Source: Numida meleagris (lineage: Eukaryota; Chordata; Aves; Galliformes; Numididae). Taken from it: DNA of 64,000 nucleotides. The stretch lies in NCBI RefSeq assembly GCF_002078875.1, contig NC_034415.1, forward strand, positions 19,125,975-19,189,974, written 5' to 3'. The stretch's first letter is position 1; every line of letters starts with the position of its first letter. A program made the translations under genes and the position numbers. Below, in pieces: positions 50,105 to 62,100 of this stretch. Below the pieces are notes generated by a model that ran no database searches, was not told the DNA's origin, and worked only from the letters and a program-made list of their open reading frames with translations.

Positions 50105-53100
50105 GCTGATGCATACATGGTCTAAAGTTACTAGGAGTTATCTATAAACACATTATATCAAAGCCAATATTGTTGCCTTAGAGTAGGGTGTTGAGCATTT
50201 TCCTATTGCACAGAACATACAAATCTGAGTGCTTAAACATTTTTGTTTTCTGCTTTCCTTCTCTTTCAGGCTGGCTGTGGCATCATAACCTCGGGTAACA
50301 GGTAGCAGACTTGACAGAGACCTGTGTGTATGCTGTGACTGGAAAGGATACAGGGAAGGCAGCCACTGAGGCTCTCAGCTGTTTCTTGGGGCTGATGTCA
50401 GAGAACAATAAACAACAGAAGTGTAGCTGATCTCCTGAATATAAAAACCCTTTTTCTCCCAATATCTTCTAGGCTTGGAGAGGATAAAAGTACCAAATGA
50501 GCCATTATCAGGAGGTAGATACTTGCCTCCTACACCTTAACCTCACTATAAAGTTCTGGTACCTAGAACCTTGTGGTATTTTTTGCTGAACAGCAGAAAT
50601 TGTTTTCAGCATTTGCTGAGATCCAAGAACAGCAAGTAAGCTGTACTGAAAACACCAGTGTCCTTATAATTTTATAAACTGTTCTTCTGCAGAAAATATT
50701 AACGATTTCTTCCCAGTTTGCCACTGAGAAGTTTTTATGACTGAAGCAACTTCATCTGAAGGATGAAAGCTCTGTTTGCTTCTCCTTCAGAGAAGCTGGA
50801 GGTGAGCAGCTCTGTGAAGCATTAGGAATGGATCTCTTCATGATGTACTGGTTTGGTGTGTTTTTTTCCGCTGGGTTTTTTGGGGTAGGATCTTTCACAA
50901 GCAGTAGATTCATATGCAAAACCTGTTGTCAGGGTGACTTCTCTTTAAATGCAAAAAGCTGTATATTCTTATACAACAACCTGCTGAGATCTGTTGTAGA
51001 CTACTACAGAAATACAGAGATATAGAAGTGTGTAGATACTGTACAAAAATGAATCCTGCAGAATTTGTTCTTGGAGGATTTGCTTGCATTCCGTTTTTTA
51101 ATCCAGCCTTTGATCCTCTTTTTCTATTGTAATATTTTTAATCAAATATTTATTTTATGGGCCGGCTTTGTCACATATTAAAAAATGGCTAAAGTGAAAT
51201 TGATAGAGCTTTCTGCCTTGGTTCAGTTTGAATTACAGTTACTCGGAGCCCTCAGACCTTACTGAATTCTTTTTCTGCCACTTTTTGCAGGAAATGGTGG
51301 GTAGAAGCGTCAACAGAGCTCAGCATGTAGCAGAAGATACCAAAGTTACTGTCTTTAAAACTTACGTGCTGAGGGAAAAGGAGGCAATTAGGTAGGTTAT
51401 TAAAATGCAATTTAGAAATAGAAGCACTCAGTAAATGTGCCCGTGAAGGTGATTAAACTGAAGTGAGAACAACAATTATAGTAAAATGCGACAAACTACG
51501 CTGTGGGCTTTTCTAACGTTTTTGTAAGCACAAAGTAAGGGGTTGAAATACATGTTTCTCAGAGTCACTATAAAGTTGCCTGTACTACATGTATGACGCA
51601 TTATTTTTAATACGTTTTATTCCTTGAGTTGTTTTAGCCTGAAAGCCACTCTAGAAATGTCTCCTAATTGTCTGTAAATGTGTTTGTGCAATTATATATT
51701 TATTTTCTTCAAGTTAGTAATAATTTTTGCTGACAGCCCTTCAAACTCACTTGGGATCTGGACTCCAGGAACAAATGAGGACATTCTTATACACCATTTG
51801 TGTTTTACAGGCCAGAAAATATGCTTGTGCAGTGCAGATGTTTTCTGCGTTGTGCACAGATGATCTCTTTAATGGAATCCAGAAAATAAGCAAGTTGACA
51901 GCTTCTTTGTTTCCTTGCATAGAAACTTACAGAGCAGAATTAATTTCGGTGTTCTGAGGGTCTGTATAGATAGGTCTGTGAACCACACACAGTCATGCTC
52001 GCAATATTTTGTATGTGCATGCCTGCATCTTTTGCTATGTAACTGGACCGATCGGTTTGCAATGGGTTTTGTAGACATTGTTTACAACACTAGTGGCTGA
52101 TAAAAATAATTGTTTCATTTCAGTGTTTCAGCTCTCTTTCAGAATCATGTATTGAAACTGTATTCAACTGAAGAGATGTTAACTAGGTTTCTACTCATAT
52201 GCGTTCTCTCATGCCTCTGCACTTCCTTTCATTTCTAAATTGTCTTTAAAGTACTGTATGCATTTGAGAACAGTTTTGTATGACCATGTCTAAACATTTA
52301 CATAAATCCACAGTTTAAACCATGCTTCTGTAACAGACTGAAAAGTGAGATTCCCTCACAAATCAGTGAAGAAGGAAGCCTGAGTAGTGACAACACAATC
52401 AGCATTCAGTTTGTCTCAGCCAGCCAAACATTTTTATTTTTAGTCTGAATACCACCATGAAATGCTGTCTTCCTACCATAAACAAAGGTCACAGAGTCAT
52501 CAGAAGTATTTTTACAGTAGTATAGTATACAGTATATAGAGTATAGCTCTTTCAGGGAGTGGCCTGTCCCTCCACCTTCACTGAAAGTTGGCCTCCATTA
52601 TTGATTATAGGAAAGCAAATGAGTGTCTGCAAATGGAATCCATTTCTCTCCCTCCATTCAGCAGTCAGGGATTTCCATTCTCTGGTACTACCTCCTGGAA
52701 ACACGAACTGGAAGTGAATGGATCTCATGGCCTAATGCCCTTCAGAAGGGCATGAGCCCTGCTTTAGCATGTACGGATTTGTAGGTAGTACTAACCCAGT
52801 GGTGTGTGAAAAAGCAAGGACCAGATTCAACTATGAATTTATCATGAGTGGAGAAGATCTGCATGGTGATGATGACAGGAAGATGTTGTATATGGGAAAA
52901 TTTAGGGACAAAGCCTGGGAGCATCAGAAAACTCAGTCTACCTGTGTATAGGTCTTTCCAGCTCTGTCTGTCAGAGAGCTCTTCGTGACCTGGTAGAATT
53001 ATGCCTTCTGGATGAATTCACCTTTGGACTGAAGACAAGCATAAAATATCTCACCCAAGAGACTAATAGAACCATAAAGTTATGAACTACAGAAAATAGT

Positions 53101-54130
53101 GTGCATAATGAAAGTGTCTCGTCAACCGTAACTTCAACACTTCTTTACAATAATGAGCATAATAGAGTTTTTATATTTTTTGAGTGTTGAAAAGCATTTT
53201 TTATTTTAAAAGAAAAAATAATAAGGAGAGATGTTTCTTTTGGAGGGTATCTTCTGCTGTGTGTACTCCACTATTATCTCTGCTTTATCTCTTTCATTAA
53301 CCTCTAAAAATAACATGCTGTAGGGAAACACATCTTGAAAGTGTTGGGGTTTTATGATGAGAACTTGAATATGCTGTGTAATGTGCTCTGAAATCAGCAT
53401 TTCATAGCACTGGTTTCACTTGCAAGTTATTTTAAATAAGTGACTTTTTTTCCTTAATGAGGATTTCTGCCTTATTTGATGATTAAATTGATGGCGTTTA
53501 AAGTTTCAGTGCAAAGTTTATGAACTTGTACAGCTCATAAGGTTTGGTTCTGCTGTGTTTTCCTCGCCATGCAAATTTTAGATTTTTTTGTTGTTTATTT
53601 TGTATATACACACAGCGCACTGAAGCCTTGTCAGTACAGGCATGTCATTTTTGCTGCTCTGGCCAAGAGGCTTCCTAGAGGCGTGGATTGTATCAACGCA
53701 AGTTATTTTGGTAGCATTGTTTGTAGGAGTCCCTTCAACAAAATAAGCACTACCAGAAACAGGCTGTCTCTGCAGAGTAAGAGCAATGCTGGCAAAGCTC
53801 TAGCATAGATGCTCTTTCTTTTGCTAAGATTTTTTTCACACTGCTCGCTGATTCATTTCTTTGGTGACACTGCTCTGTTGAGAGCAGGCTGCTGGGATCT
53901 ATTTTGTTGACAAGGTTTGTGGCATGTCACACTTGTTCCTACATCAAAGTTGACTAATTTGAACTAGGAAATGTATTTCTTTCCTTGCCTGTAAAAGGAA
54001 ATGCTGGAATAATGCTGTCATATATTACATGTTTATTTGGGCCACTGGTTTTGCATGTAGTGGGCATTTAAGGTTTAGACCCTGTGCTTTCTTTAGCTTT
54101 GGTTCTAGTATAACAGTACTTATTTCCTTT

Positions 54131-54180
54131 GTCAAATGCTTTGATATTTACCAATGTCAAATACTTTGATATTTACCAAT
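54131..54180. repeat. 25-bp tandem duplication
   Basis: The unit beginning gtcaaatgctttgatattta and ending ccaat is present twice in tandem (54131-54155, 54156-54180), with a single G/A difference. A recent local duplication. Confidence 0.95.
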
Positions 54181-54994
54181 GAAGAACACCACTAAGCATT
54201 AGCTATTGCTGTTTGCTTTCTGTTAGTTCCGTGCTATTTTTGTGCTGGTTTGCCTGTCCAGATTAAGTGTGTAGTTCAAAATACTGTGGCTCAAGTTGTA
54301 ATGATTTTAGGTTCCCATGGTCTTTTTAATGCAAGAGTAGTGATGAGAAGAAATCAGTGTATTGTGACAGTGCACATTAGTATTTTGTAGAGCTCTTCTA
54401 CATAACCTCCTTCACACTTGTCCCCATCTTTACAATTTTTGCTTGTATGGAAGCTCTTCTGCACTTCCTTTTATTGCTTATTTCTATATTGCTACTTCTT
54501 GCCTGCAATAGGATTTGCAATGAAGTGACCAGGGGAAGCCTTTTAGTGTTTCATATACTCCTTTAAATACAGCTATACGTCTCTAGACAAGAAAAAAAAA
54601 ACCAGCAGTGGGAAATGGTTCCAGTTTTGTCCTACATGAATGAACAACGCACTGAATACTGGTAACATCTTCTGGTTTTGGCATTGTGCGCAGCTTGATT
54701 AGAGCAGAGATGGAATGAGGGAAACATCCTCACAGAAGCCTAAGCTCTTCCCTTAAGACTCACATCATGACTTGGATCATGTTGTGTGTTTGGATTGCAA
54801 CTAATAGGCTCTAGCTTGACTTGATGGCCAAAGCAAAGTCAGCGAATTCCTAACACCTTATACCCTGCTAAATATGCATTATTCCCTTTATCTTCTCTAT
54901 ACCTTAGGAAGTATCTCGTGTCCTAAAGGCTATTGATGTTATCTTAATGGTTGTCTGTCTTGGTTGTGTAAAGAAGCTGGCAGACTTAAATATA

Positions 54995-55681
54995 TCACTG
55001 TGCATCTTCTAAAGAAGATAAATCTGCTCTTAGAAATGAGAAATGACGAAGATAGTTTTCCTTGACTGTTAAATAGGGTCTGGTCTTGCTCTCTATCTGA
55101 GCTAGATGCTTTGACACTGCTTTCAGTAAAATGAAAATGCAGTTACTGTTAGAGGTTATGGCTGCCTGGCATGTGCCACTGGTTTGCATCGGCACATTGT
55201 GAGCATGCCAAGACTGTAACTGGGCTTTAGTATAAGAGTTAATGTTCGTTCTATACAGAAACGTCTTTTTTGTCTTATTTTTTTTTAAATTTAGATAGAG
55301 TATGTATAATGTATGCTGATATACTGTGTTTAGCAGTGACCTACGATAGATGTCAAGGGAACAGTTCAGAAAAGCAGCAAAAATATATTGTGACATTTTC
55401 CTGTGGAATTCTGCTTGTAACCTAACCCCACTGGGAAATCTGAGGATGTATTCTCTTAACTTTTGTTTCCTGTGTTCAGATGGGTTCCTTGGGTGAAGGT
55501 CTCCGTTATACTGAAGTAGCACAGTTTCTTTGCAAACCTTTGAAGAGCAACCTTGCAAAACCAGTTGTGGAGCTCCAGGTGGACTCATCACCTGGATCTT
55601 GTCTACTTGCTTCAGAAAACTTGACGCTCCTTGACACCCATTAAAGCTCTGAATGGAAGGTTGTCTTTTATTTTGTAGCAT
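54995..55681 (-). other. 228-codon orphan ORF, unrecognised
   Basis: This is the longest ATG-initiated open frame in the window, running from ATG at 55681 to TGA at 54995. The frame stays open a further 20 codons upstream to a TTG at 55741. It is on the same strand as ST6GALNAC5 and lies 3.2 kb beyond that gene's stop. The predicted peptide is basic and has no signal peptide, clear domain or repeat that I recognise. It contains a Lys-rich stretch (LKKNKTKKTF) encoded by a poly-T region, as expected of translated non-coding DNA. Probably a chance ORF, but it is long for DNA this AT-rich. No promoter or splice context is visible. Confidence 0.2.
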
Positions 55682-57639
55682 GATGCTGGTAGCTGGGCAT
55701 CTGGCAACTCTTGTTGCCAAAGTACCAGAAACCAATGGCAATTATTTTTCCATTCTTAAGTTTCTTTATCAATCTATCTCAATTCCAGCTATGCATGGTA
55801 TAGCATAACAGCTATGGTTCTTCAAGATGAAAAACACCTGCTCAGATGAAACCCAGCATAAAAGGCTTTGGTATGCTGGAAGTTCAGAGCTAAAGTAACA
55901 CAGATCTTAAAATTGCTCAAGTCCTTAAGCACTGTTTTGCAACAATTTTTAATATGTAAGATGATGCACAATGAAGATCATGAATCAATCAAATTATAGT
56001 GACGAGTGTAAGATGACAGCGTAGAGAATGGCAGCAGCTTCTGGTTGTACTACTTATCCTTGGCCTGACAACATTTTTTTATCATAAATTTGTTTGTTTT
56101 ATAACTGGGCCATAAAACCTTACTTCAAGCTGAAAGTAGCAGGATATGCTATAGTTCAATATATTGATTTATACAAAAATACATGAGTAATTTGTAAATT
56201 AAAATTGCAGCACTGAAAAAATTTTTTTTTGCCCTCATAACTTAGAAATTTTGGACTGGATTTATATCCCATATAAATCTGTGTGATCAGTCCTTTTTTT
56301 TTAAAAAAAAAAATGCTGTCTTCTTGGCTTCATCAAATTCTTTTTACAGTAAGTTTTATATATGCAGGCGTGACTTAGAAAGTACACCTTCATGCTTTCT
56401 GTAATACAGTGAATGCTGAACCGTCACAGGAAGTTGATGAGACTGAGTTTGGGGTTTGTTTTGTTTTTCAGAAAGACTGGAAATGCACAGATAGTTACTA
56501 TTTACAAAATCTGAAGAAGAAATATTTACAACCATTAGTTTTACTCTGTTGGAAGTTAGACGATCTAATATCAGTTTATCCTACGTTTCTTCTTCAGATT
56601 CTTAATACTTCAGCTGATCTATTTTGCATTACCCAGTCTTTCGGGCAGGAGACGTGCACGTGGAGCACAACACAGTCCCACAAGTCCTGCTGAATACTGT
56701 AAGTAGATCACTGTAATCTATTTTAAAGGATGTATTTTTAACAGTAACATCACAATCTAAACATCTAGCATGTATCTCCTGCAGCCCTCAGTTAATGGAA
56801 AAACTAAAAGCTTACTTTATGATAAGATCTTTTTATTATTGAATCACTAAAAACAGAAGGGTAGTGGCATCACAGCGCCTACTCCGATCTGCACCATCTC
56901 TTGCAGTCATATTAGAAATGATGTGTAAATCAATTTGACAGAGTTCATCAATTCAGGTATTACATGTTAGATACATGCCCCAGTACACACGCTGAAAGGG
57001 ATGTGCAAATTACTATCAGTTCAAAACCCATTCTGTTCTTCGTAGAATTTTGTGAAATGAAGTGGAAGGGATAAAACATAATCACTGAACGAGGGAGAGT
57101 TAGAGATGAGCTGGCGAGAGATGGGTTACAAGTAATTGGCAGAAGCAGAGATTTGCATTAATTTTGTGTGGTGAATGATGTATACCAGGAAGAGCACCAA
57201 AAGTTCTAAGGCAAAAACAGGTTGTACTTTCTTACTTTGTGGTGGTGGGGAGTGCTGCAGCAAGGAGAGTGGCTCTCTTACGTCTACACAGCATTACAGG
57301 GGTAACACTGTTCTACCTCTAACAAGGTGCTTTACTGTCAGTTGTGCCTAGAGAACTGGGGCATTGGGCAGCTGCAGCTGTTACTATGGCATTTTGGAAA
57401 GAGAAAGTCATAACATGTCATAACTGAGTTTAAATGATACTGAGTTTGCTCCCAGTTCTATGTATTGCCTCTGAGGTTGAGCTCATTGGGTTTAGAGGCT
57501 TCAAGGTAGTATCTCTGTTCTAGCTTTAGTGTTTGTCCAATGAGAGACACCTCTTGTCAGTATGTTTTGTGGAGTAATTTTTTCAAAATAATAGGAGTAG
57601 AGATTTTATATTTGTGAGGCAAAAGGAAAAATAATAGCA

Positions 57640-58899
57640 TAAATGAAATTTTCTTTATTCACAAGCCAAGTATAACCCAGTAAGACACAGTGTGAGCTTC
57701 CACATGCAGAACTAGCAGTGTCCACTCCTTGTGTTTGCCAGGCTTGCGTATGACACACAGAAACTGCCAGGTGTAACTTTGCTGTTCTCAGGGAGACAAT
57801 TTCATGGAAATCTTTCCACATCCCAGCTTCAGTGCAGTCCGGGATCTCTGAGATCAGTGCTGGTCTTGGAACAGTGGAAGGCATGGATTACACAGGTGCC
57901 ACGTTACCATCTTTTGGGTTGGTCTTGTGGTACATGGTAGCACAGCTTCTTGGTTTTAGAAATTTGGTTGTGCTGTTGCAAGCTATTGTTACAAACTGTG
58001 CCTGGTCTGCAGATTGCTGCCTCAGGAAAGCTGCTCCTTCAGCCTCCTGCAGGACCACAACAGGCAGAACAAAACACAACCCCCCAGCTTTAGTTGGTCT
58101 CTTCTTCAGTGAGAACATGGTGCTGTAAACTGATTTCTTTGGGATGAACTCTGCCTTCCTTCCCCCCACCTCTGGATTAAAATAGAGCAGTTTGATAGCA
58201 CAGCAGCAAATTCACATTAATATCAAACAGAATTTTCACTACCGTTTTCATATTAACATGAGATGCCTGAACGTAAAGTTAGCTAGATCTGCACATGGGA
58301 CCATTCTTGCTGTTAAAGGCTTTAGGCTGGAACGGAGCCCCGAATTTTTAAAAGAAATGCAACATTTCCAGATCAAATATTAATTACATGCTATATAGAA
58401 TCATATTTTTTCAAACAAATTTTATAAATAAAAAGCTAGGCCTTTCAAACCATCAGCAATATTAATTCTGGATTTGAAAGATTATGAAAGATCAACGACC
58501 ACAGAACTGTGAATTAGAAAAATACTGGCCTAGGTTGCATAAAAACTTCCATTAAATAAATACCGTAAGTTTTCACTATGAAAATTCAGTGATGTTGTAC
58601 TTTACTTTAAAAAACCATAATGAGTTAACCATCCCGTTAATGATAGCAAGTTGCTTTTCACAGATCACACACACGTACAGGAAGTCAGATGGCCCAAAAG
58701 GCGATAGACTGGATTAACACACAGTTCAACAGAAAGCACTCGATACACTCCTTCATCATAACTTCCTGACTTGCTGCAGTTATCAGCTGCAAATCCTGTT
58801 ACCCTTTTGTTGTCAGTCGCCTTGCCGTCCCAGAAGGATCCAACACCCTGATGGCTGATACAGTCGGTGATTGTGGTTGCAGTCTTGTGCATTTGTCCC
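57640..58899 (-). other. ST6GALNAC5: ST6GALNAC5 3' UTR (extent inferred)
   Basis: Non-coding sequence downstream of the ST6GALNAC5 stop on the minus strand. The first canonical AATAAA that I found on this strand is at 57659-57654, which would give a 3' UTR of about 1.25 kb. A second is at 56837-56832. The extent is a guess from these hexamers. Short plus-strand open frames across it have no recognisable product. Confidence 0.4.
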
Positions 58900-59131
58900 T
58901 CAGACCGCTGGTTGAATCTCGGGGTTATTTACAGTAAGTGGTTCTGGTTTCCAGTCTGGTTGGAAGAAGTGAATATTGAATGTCCGCGCCCAGTTCTCAA
59001 ATACTCGTTTCTCTGTGATGAAACGATGATGACTGCCCTTCCGTCCCCGCTCGTGCGAGATGTACATTGTGCATTCATCGGGTCCCAAGGGTTCATAATA
59101 ATGATAAGGTACTGAAAGATGATTAGGATCC
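58900..59131 (-). CDS. ST6GALNAC5: ST6GALNAC5 terminal coding exon (ganglioside alpha-2,6-sialyltransferase V)
   Basis: ST6GalNAc V is a Golgi type II membrane glycosyltransferase that adds alpha-2,6 sialic acid to the GalNAc of GM1b to make GD1alpha, mainly in brain. On the minus strand the acceptor ctcccgcag precedes 59131; the first G completes the preceding codon. Then come 76 codons and a TGA at 58902-58900. The product begins DPNHLSVPYHYYEP. Sialylmotif III (HYYE) is at exon residues 10-13 and motif VS (HRFITE, with its conserved His and Glu) at 35-40. The ending NWARTFNIHFFQPDWKPE identifies ST6GALNAC5 over its paralogues: ST6GALNAC3 and 6 have different tails in my memory. Motifs L and S are in upstream exons beyond 64000. 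Its convergent position next to PIGK matches human 1p31.1. Confidence 0.95.
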
Positions 59132-62100
59132 CTGCGGGAGAAAGAAAATAGATGGAAGCCCCAGATGTTCTTTTTTAGTGATTGAAAAGATCTTATCTTT
59201 AATAAGCTGATGGGCTCAAATCCACTCTTACTCCCAGTTAAACCGCATTTTCAGGTATCTGCATTTTTCCTGAATATTTAACGCACCAGAGTGTGGCAAA
59301 GGTTTTTTCTTTGCTCCTTCCTTTAATCTCCTCTTCTCAGTTAAATCAAGGACAGCGGTACCTCAGAAAGAAGGGAGAGCGCTGCAGGGCTGTGTTACTA
59401 CTCTGAAATTTGAAGCAAACTGCTTAAGAGATTTATATCTAGATAGTGATTTGTAAAAAGCTTTGCAGAGGTATTTGCTGCAATGGGGAAAGAAAGGGAA
59501 AAGAAAGAAAGAGGGGCGGTGGTTATCTGTGTCGCAGCAGCTCAGCTGAACGCTCCCAGCACGGTGCACACGGGTGTGCACCCACAACTTCAGTGAGCGC
59601 ATCTGCATGCCAGGTCAGCGGTACAGCCCGCTGCTGCTGGCTTTGTAATCAAAGATCTAATGCATGAGTGAGTTGTTTGGTATTTTAAAATGGCAACTTT
59701 CATGTAAGTATGTGAGCTGAAAATTTAGGCCATTCACACTGACCTTGTGAGCCCATCAGCAGTAACACGCAGGATATGCCATAGGCTCATTAGATATTTA
59801 GGATAAAGATAATTTTAACAGATTTAATGTGAATGTTTTGATGTTGCTTTCTGTAAGACACACGTGTATTATGTTCATAATGTAATAAGCCACACTGGTT
59901 CACTCTCCTTTTATTCTCTGCATTAAACTCTACCCATTATGGTTTTGTGCTTTGAGCACAGACTGACGAGCTCATACAGCTATCTCTGTCCTGAATTCAA
60001 GGAGAGATAACTGTCCTACACAGAATAACCCAATTGTACAGTGCTCCACAGTTAATACCAACAAACTATTTTGTAGTGGCAGAAAAAATAGCAGAAAGTT
60101 GATTGATTGCAATACTGCCATTTAGTAAAGCCTTGGAACTGCTCTATATTAAAACCTGAGCCGAGTAAGGACTGCACGACAGAGCAAGAAATCTCACGCA
60201 GATTCAGGGCTGTCAGCTCCAATACTGAGTTGATTATTTTCATTTTGAAGAGCTAATATTTAAGCTCAACTTCAATTGAATGCATCCACAATCTGTCACT
60301 ATTCTGTCTTGGTCATTATTTTTACTGTGTAATTCTGTCACCTACGCAATTCTCTAATTCTTCTTATTTTACCATTATCCATATTGTATACGCAGAGGTA
60401 ATGTATGATATTACTGCTGCTTTCCATTCGTACTGTAGATTAACGTTTTAATTCAATCAGTCTAGCTTCCTAGTAGCACAACAGGGTGATCAATCTTACC
60501 ACACCAGAATAACAATAATATTACGTTTCTAGAATAAGATGGATTCTAAATGTACTGTACATATTCTCACTGGAATACATAAGAGAGTAAAAAGAAATCT
60601 TTTAATTTCTCACCTGCAGAAGGTGTATTTTTAATGTAAAAAATACCCTTTCCAGTATATACATACGTAACACGTTCTTTTTAGTTACTGCTAGTAGATC
60701 TCAATCTTCCATTATGTTTTCAGATACTTTTATTGATACATTGGACCTTTTATGACAATCTCTTAATTGTTTGTATGATTACCGTAAATGGAACACGATG
60801 CATTTATATTCTCTTGCAACTACTGAACGCGCGGACACCTGCCTCTCATTTAGACTTTTCTGCAGTGTAGATGGATTTTACTTCTGTGTTCTCGGGGGTA
60901 AACCTATATTGCTTGGTGGAAATTTAGTGCTTTAAAATTATAATTAGTAAAGTTGAAATCTTATCTCCAGCAGTCTTTGAATAAATGCAGTCGCAAAGGA
61001 AATAAGCTAACTGCTCAGGCCCTGTACTGCACCATGAACCATCTGCTCTGATAGCAGATCTGGTTAGCAGCCTCCTGCCTTGTTTTCTTTTGAAGTTTTG
61101 AGGCTTCAAAGTCCAAATATGTTTTAGCTTTAGGAACACTGAAAGGCAGGTAGGTACCTAGCGCTTTTTGTCCGAAGTCTTCTTCCTCTTGCGGCAGTTC
61201 TGGATTCCCCCGGATGTCATTTCCTAGTAAGGTTTGGATTGGAATTCTGGCCTGAGTAACTACAGCATAACTGAAATTAACTGTACCGTGTTATCTTCTA
61301 ACTCTGCAATTAGCTTGTGTCACCAGCAAATGAAATGCATGAGTAATTTCTATGCGGAAATTGCTTGCCACCTCATTTATTAACATTAAAACAGATGCTG
61401 TTTTATCACTGACTGATACTGGACATTAATCAGTATTTTGTCAGGCTTTGCATGCATATTAATATCACAGCTGGGAGGAATCTAGGGAAGATCCTTTGTA
61501 AAATATACTCTACTTCCTGCCTAATCGCCTGCCAGCGCAGCAACAGCGTAAGTGCTTGTACCCGATGTCAGTCATCCACTGTTTGCCACTTCAGAGCACA
61601 TTTTCCCACAGATGGTATCCACCCACAGTGAAAGCTGAAAATACAGCAAGCAGTGTTTGTCTCAAGAGAAACGAGACAGAAAAACACGGCCATCCCATCC
61701 CAGGTTCTGGTCAACCTCTCCCTTTACAAACAGGGCTGTTATAAAGCAACCCACTGAAACTACAGGCGCTTGACTTGCTCTGTCAAATAATTCATACTTT
61801 GAAGGCTGAATAAAACGTAATTAACATGCTGAGTGATGGGCAACGTGCTGCGCCAGGACTCTTAAGTTTTCTGGATAATTTTTTTGCCTTCTATTCCCAG
61901 GAGCTCATTTCCTTGGCATGCAGTCTAGCCCAGTTTTCCAAACCATCTAAGCAATTTTGTTATTAAGTTAGTAAGGTAATGAAGTGAGATTCGAGTATAA
62001 GGAACTAAAGGGCATAGCTATATCCCGTGCAGTTTATACAATCATCTATGTGCATCAAGTCCTCTGTATGCTCCAGCAAATATAAGTAGCAACAACTGCT

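Larger units (their letters stand above)
49219..50420 (+). other. PIGK: PIGK 3' UTR (extent inferred)
   Basis: Non-coding sequence after the PIGK stop. Candidate AATAAA hexamers lie at 49537-49542, 50099-50104 and 50407-50412. The first is followed by a T-rich stretch and would give a 3' UTR of about 0.34 kb. The others would give about 0.9 and 1.2 kb. Which are used cannot be told from sequence. Confidence 0.55.
50421..57639. other. intergenic region between the convergent PIGK and ST6GALNAC5 genes
   Basis: AT-rich DNA between the likely 3' ends of the two genes. It contains a 25-bp tandem duplication (54131-54180), a long minus-strand ORF (54995-55681) and a T8/A11 self-complementary stretch near 56293-56313. 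I see no conserved-looking exon, RNA gene or recognisable transposon elsewhere here. Other open frames are short and featureless. Confidence 0.7.

Noticed and set aside
56258..56278. 9-bp hairpin gatttatat / atataaatc
   Set aside because: Short AT-only-like arms are common in DNA of this composition.
58900..59131. Assignment to ST6GALNAC3 or ST6GALNAC6 instead of ST6GALNAC5
   Set aside because: The tail after HRFITE (FNIHFFQPDWKPE) and the position beside PIGK fit ST6GALNAC5; the paralogue tails I remember differ.
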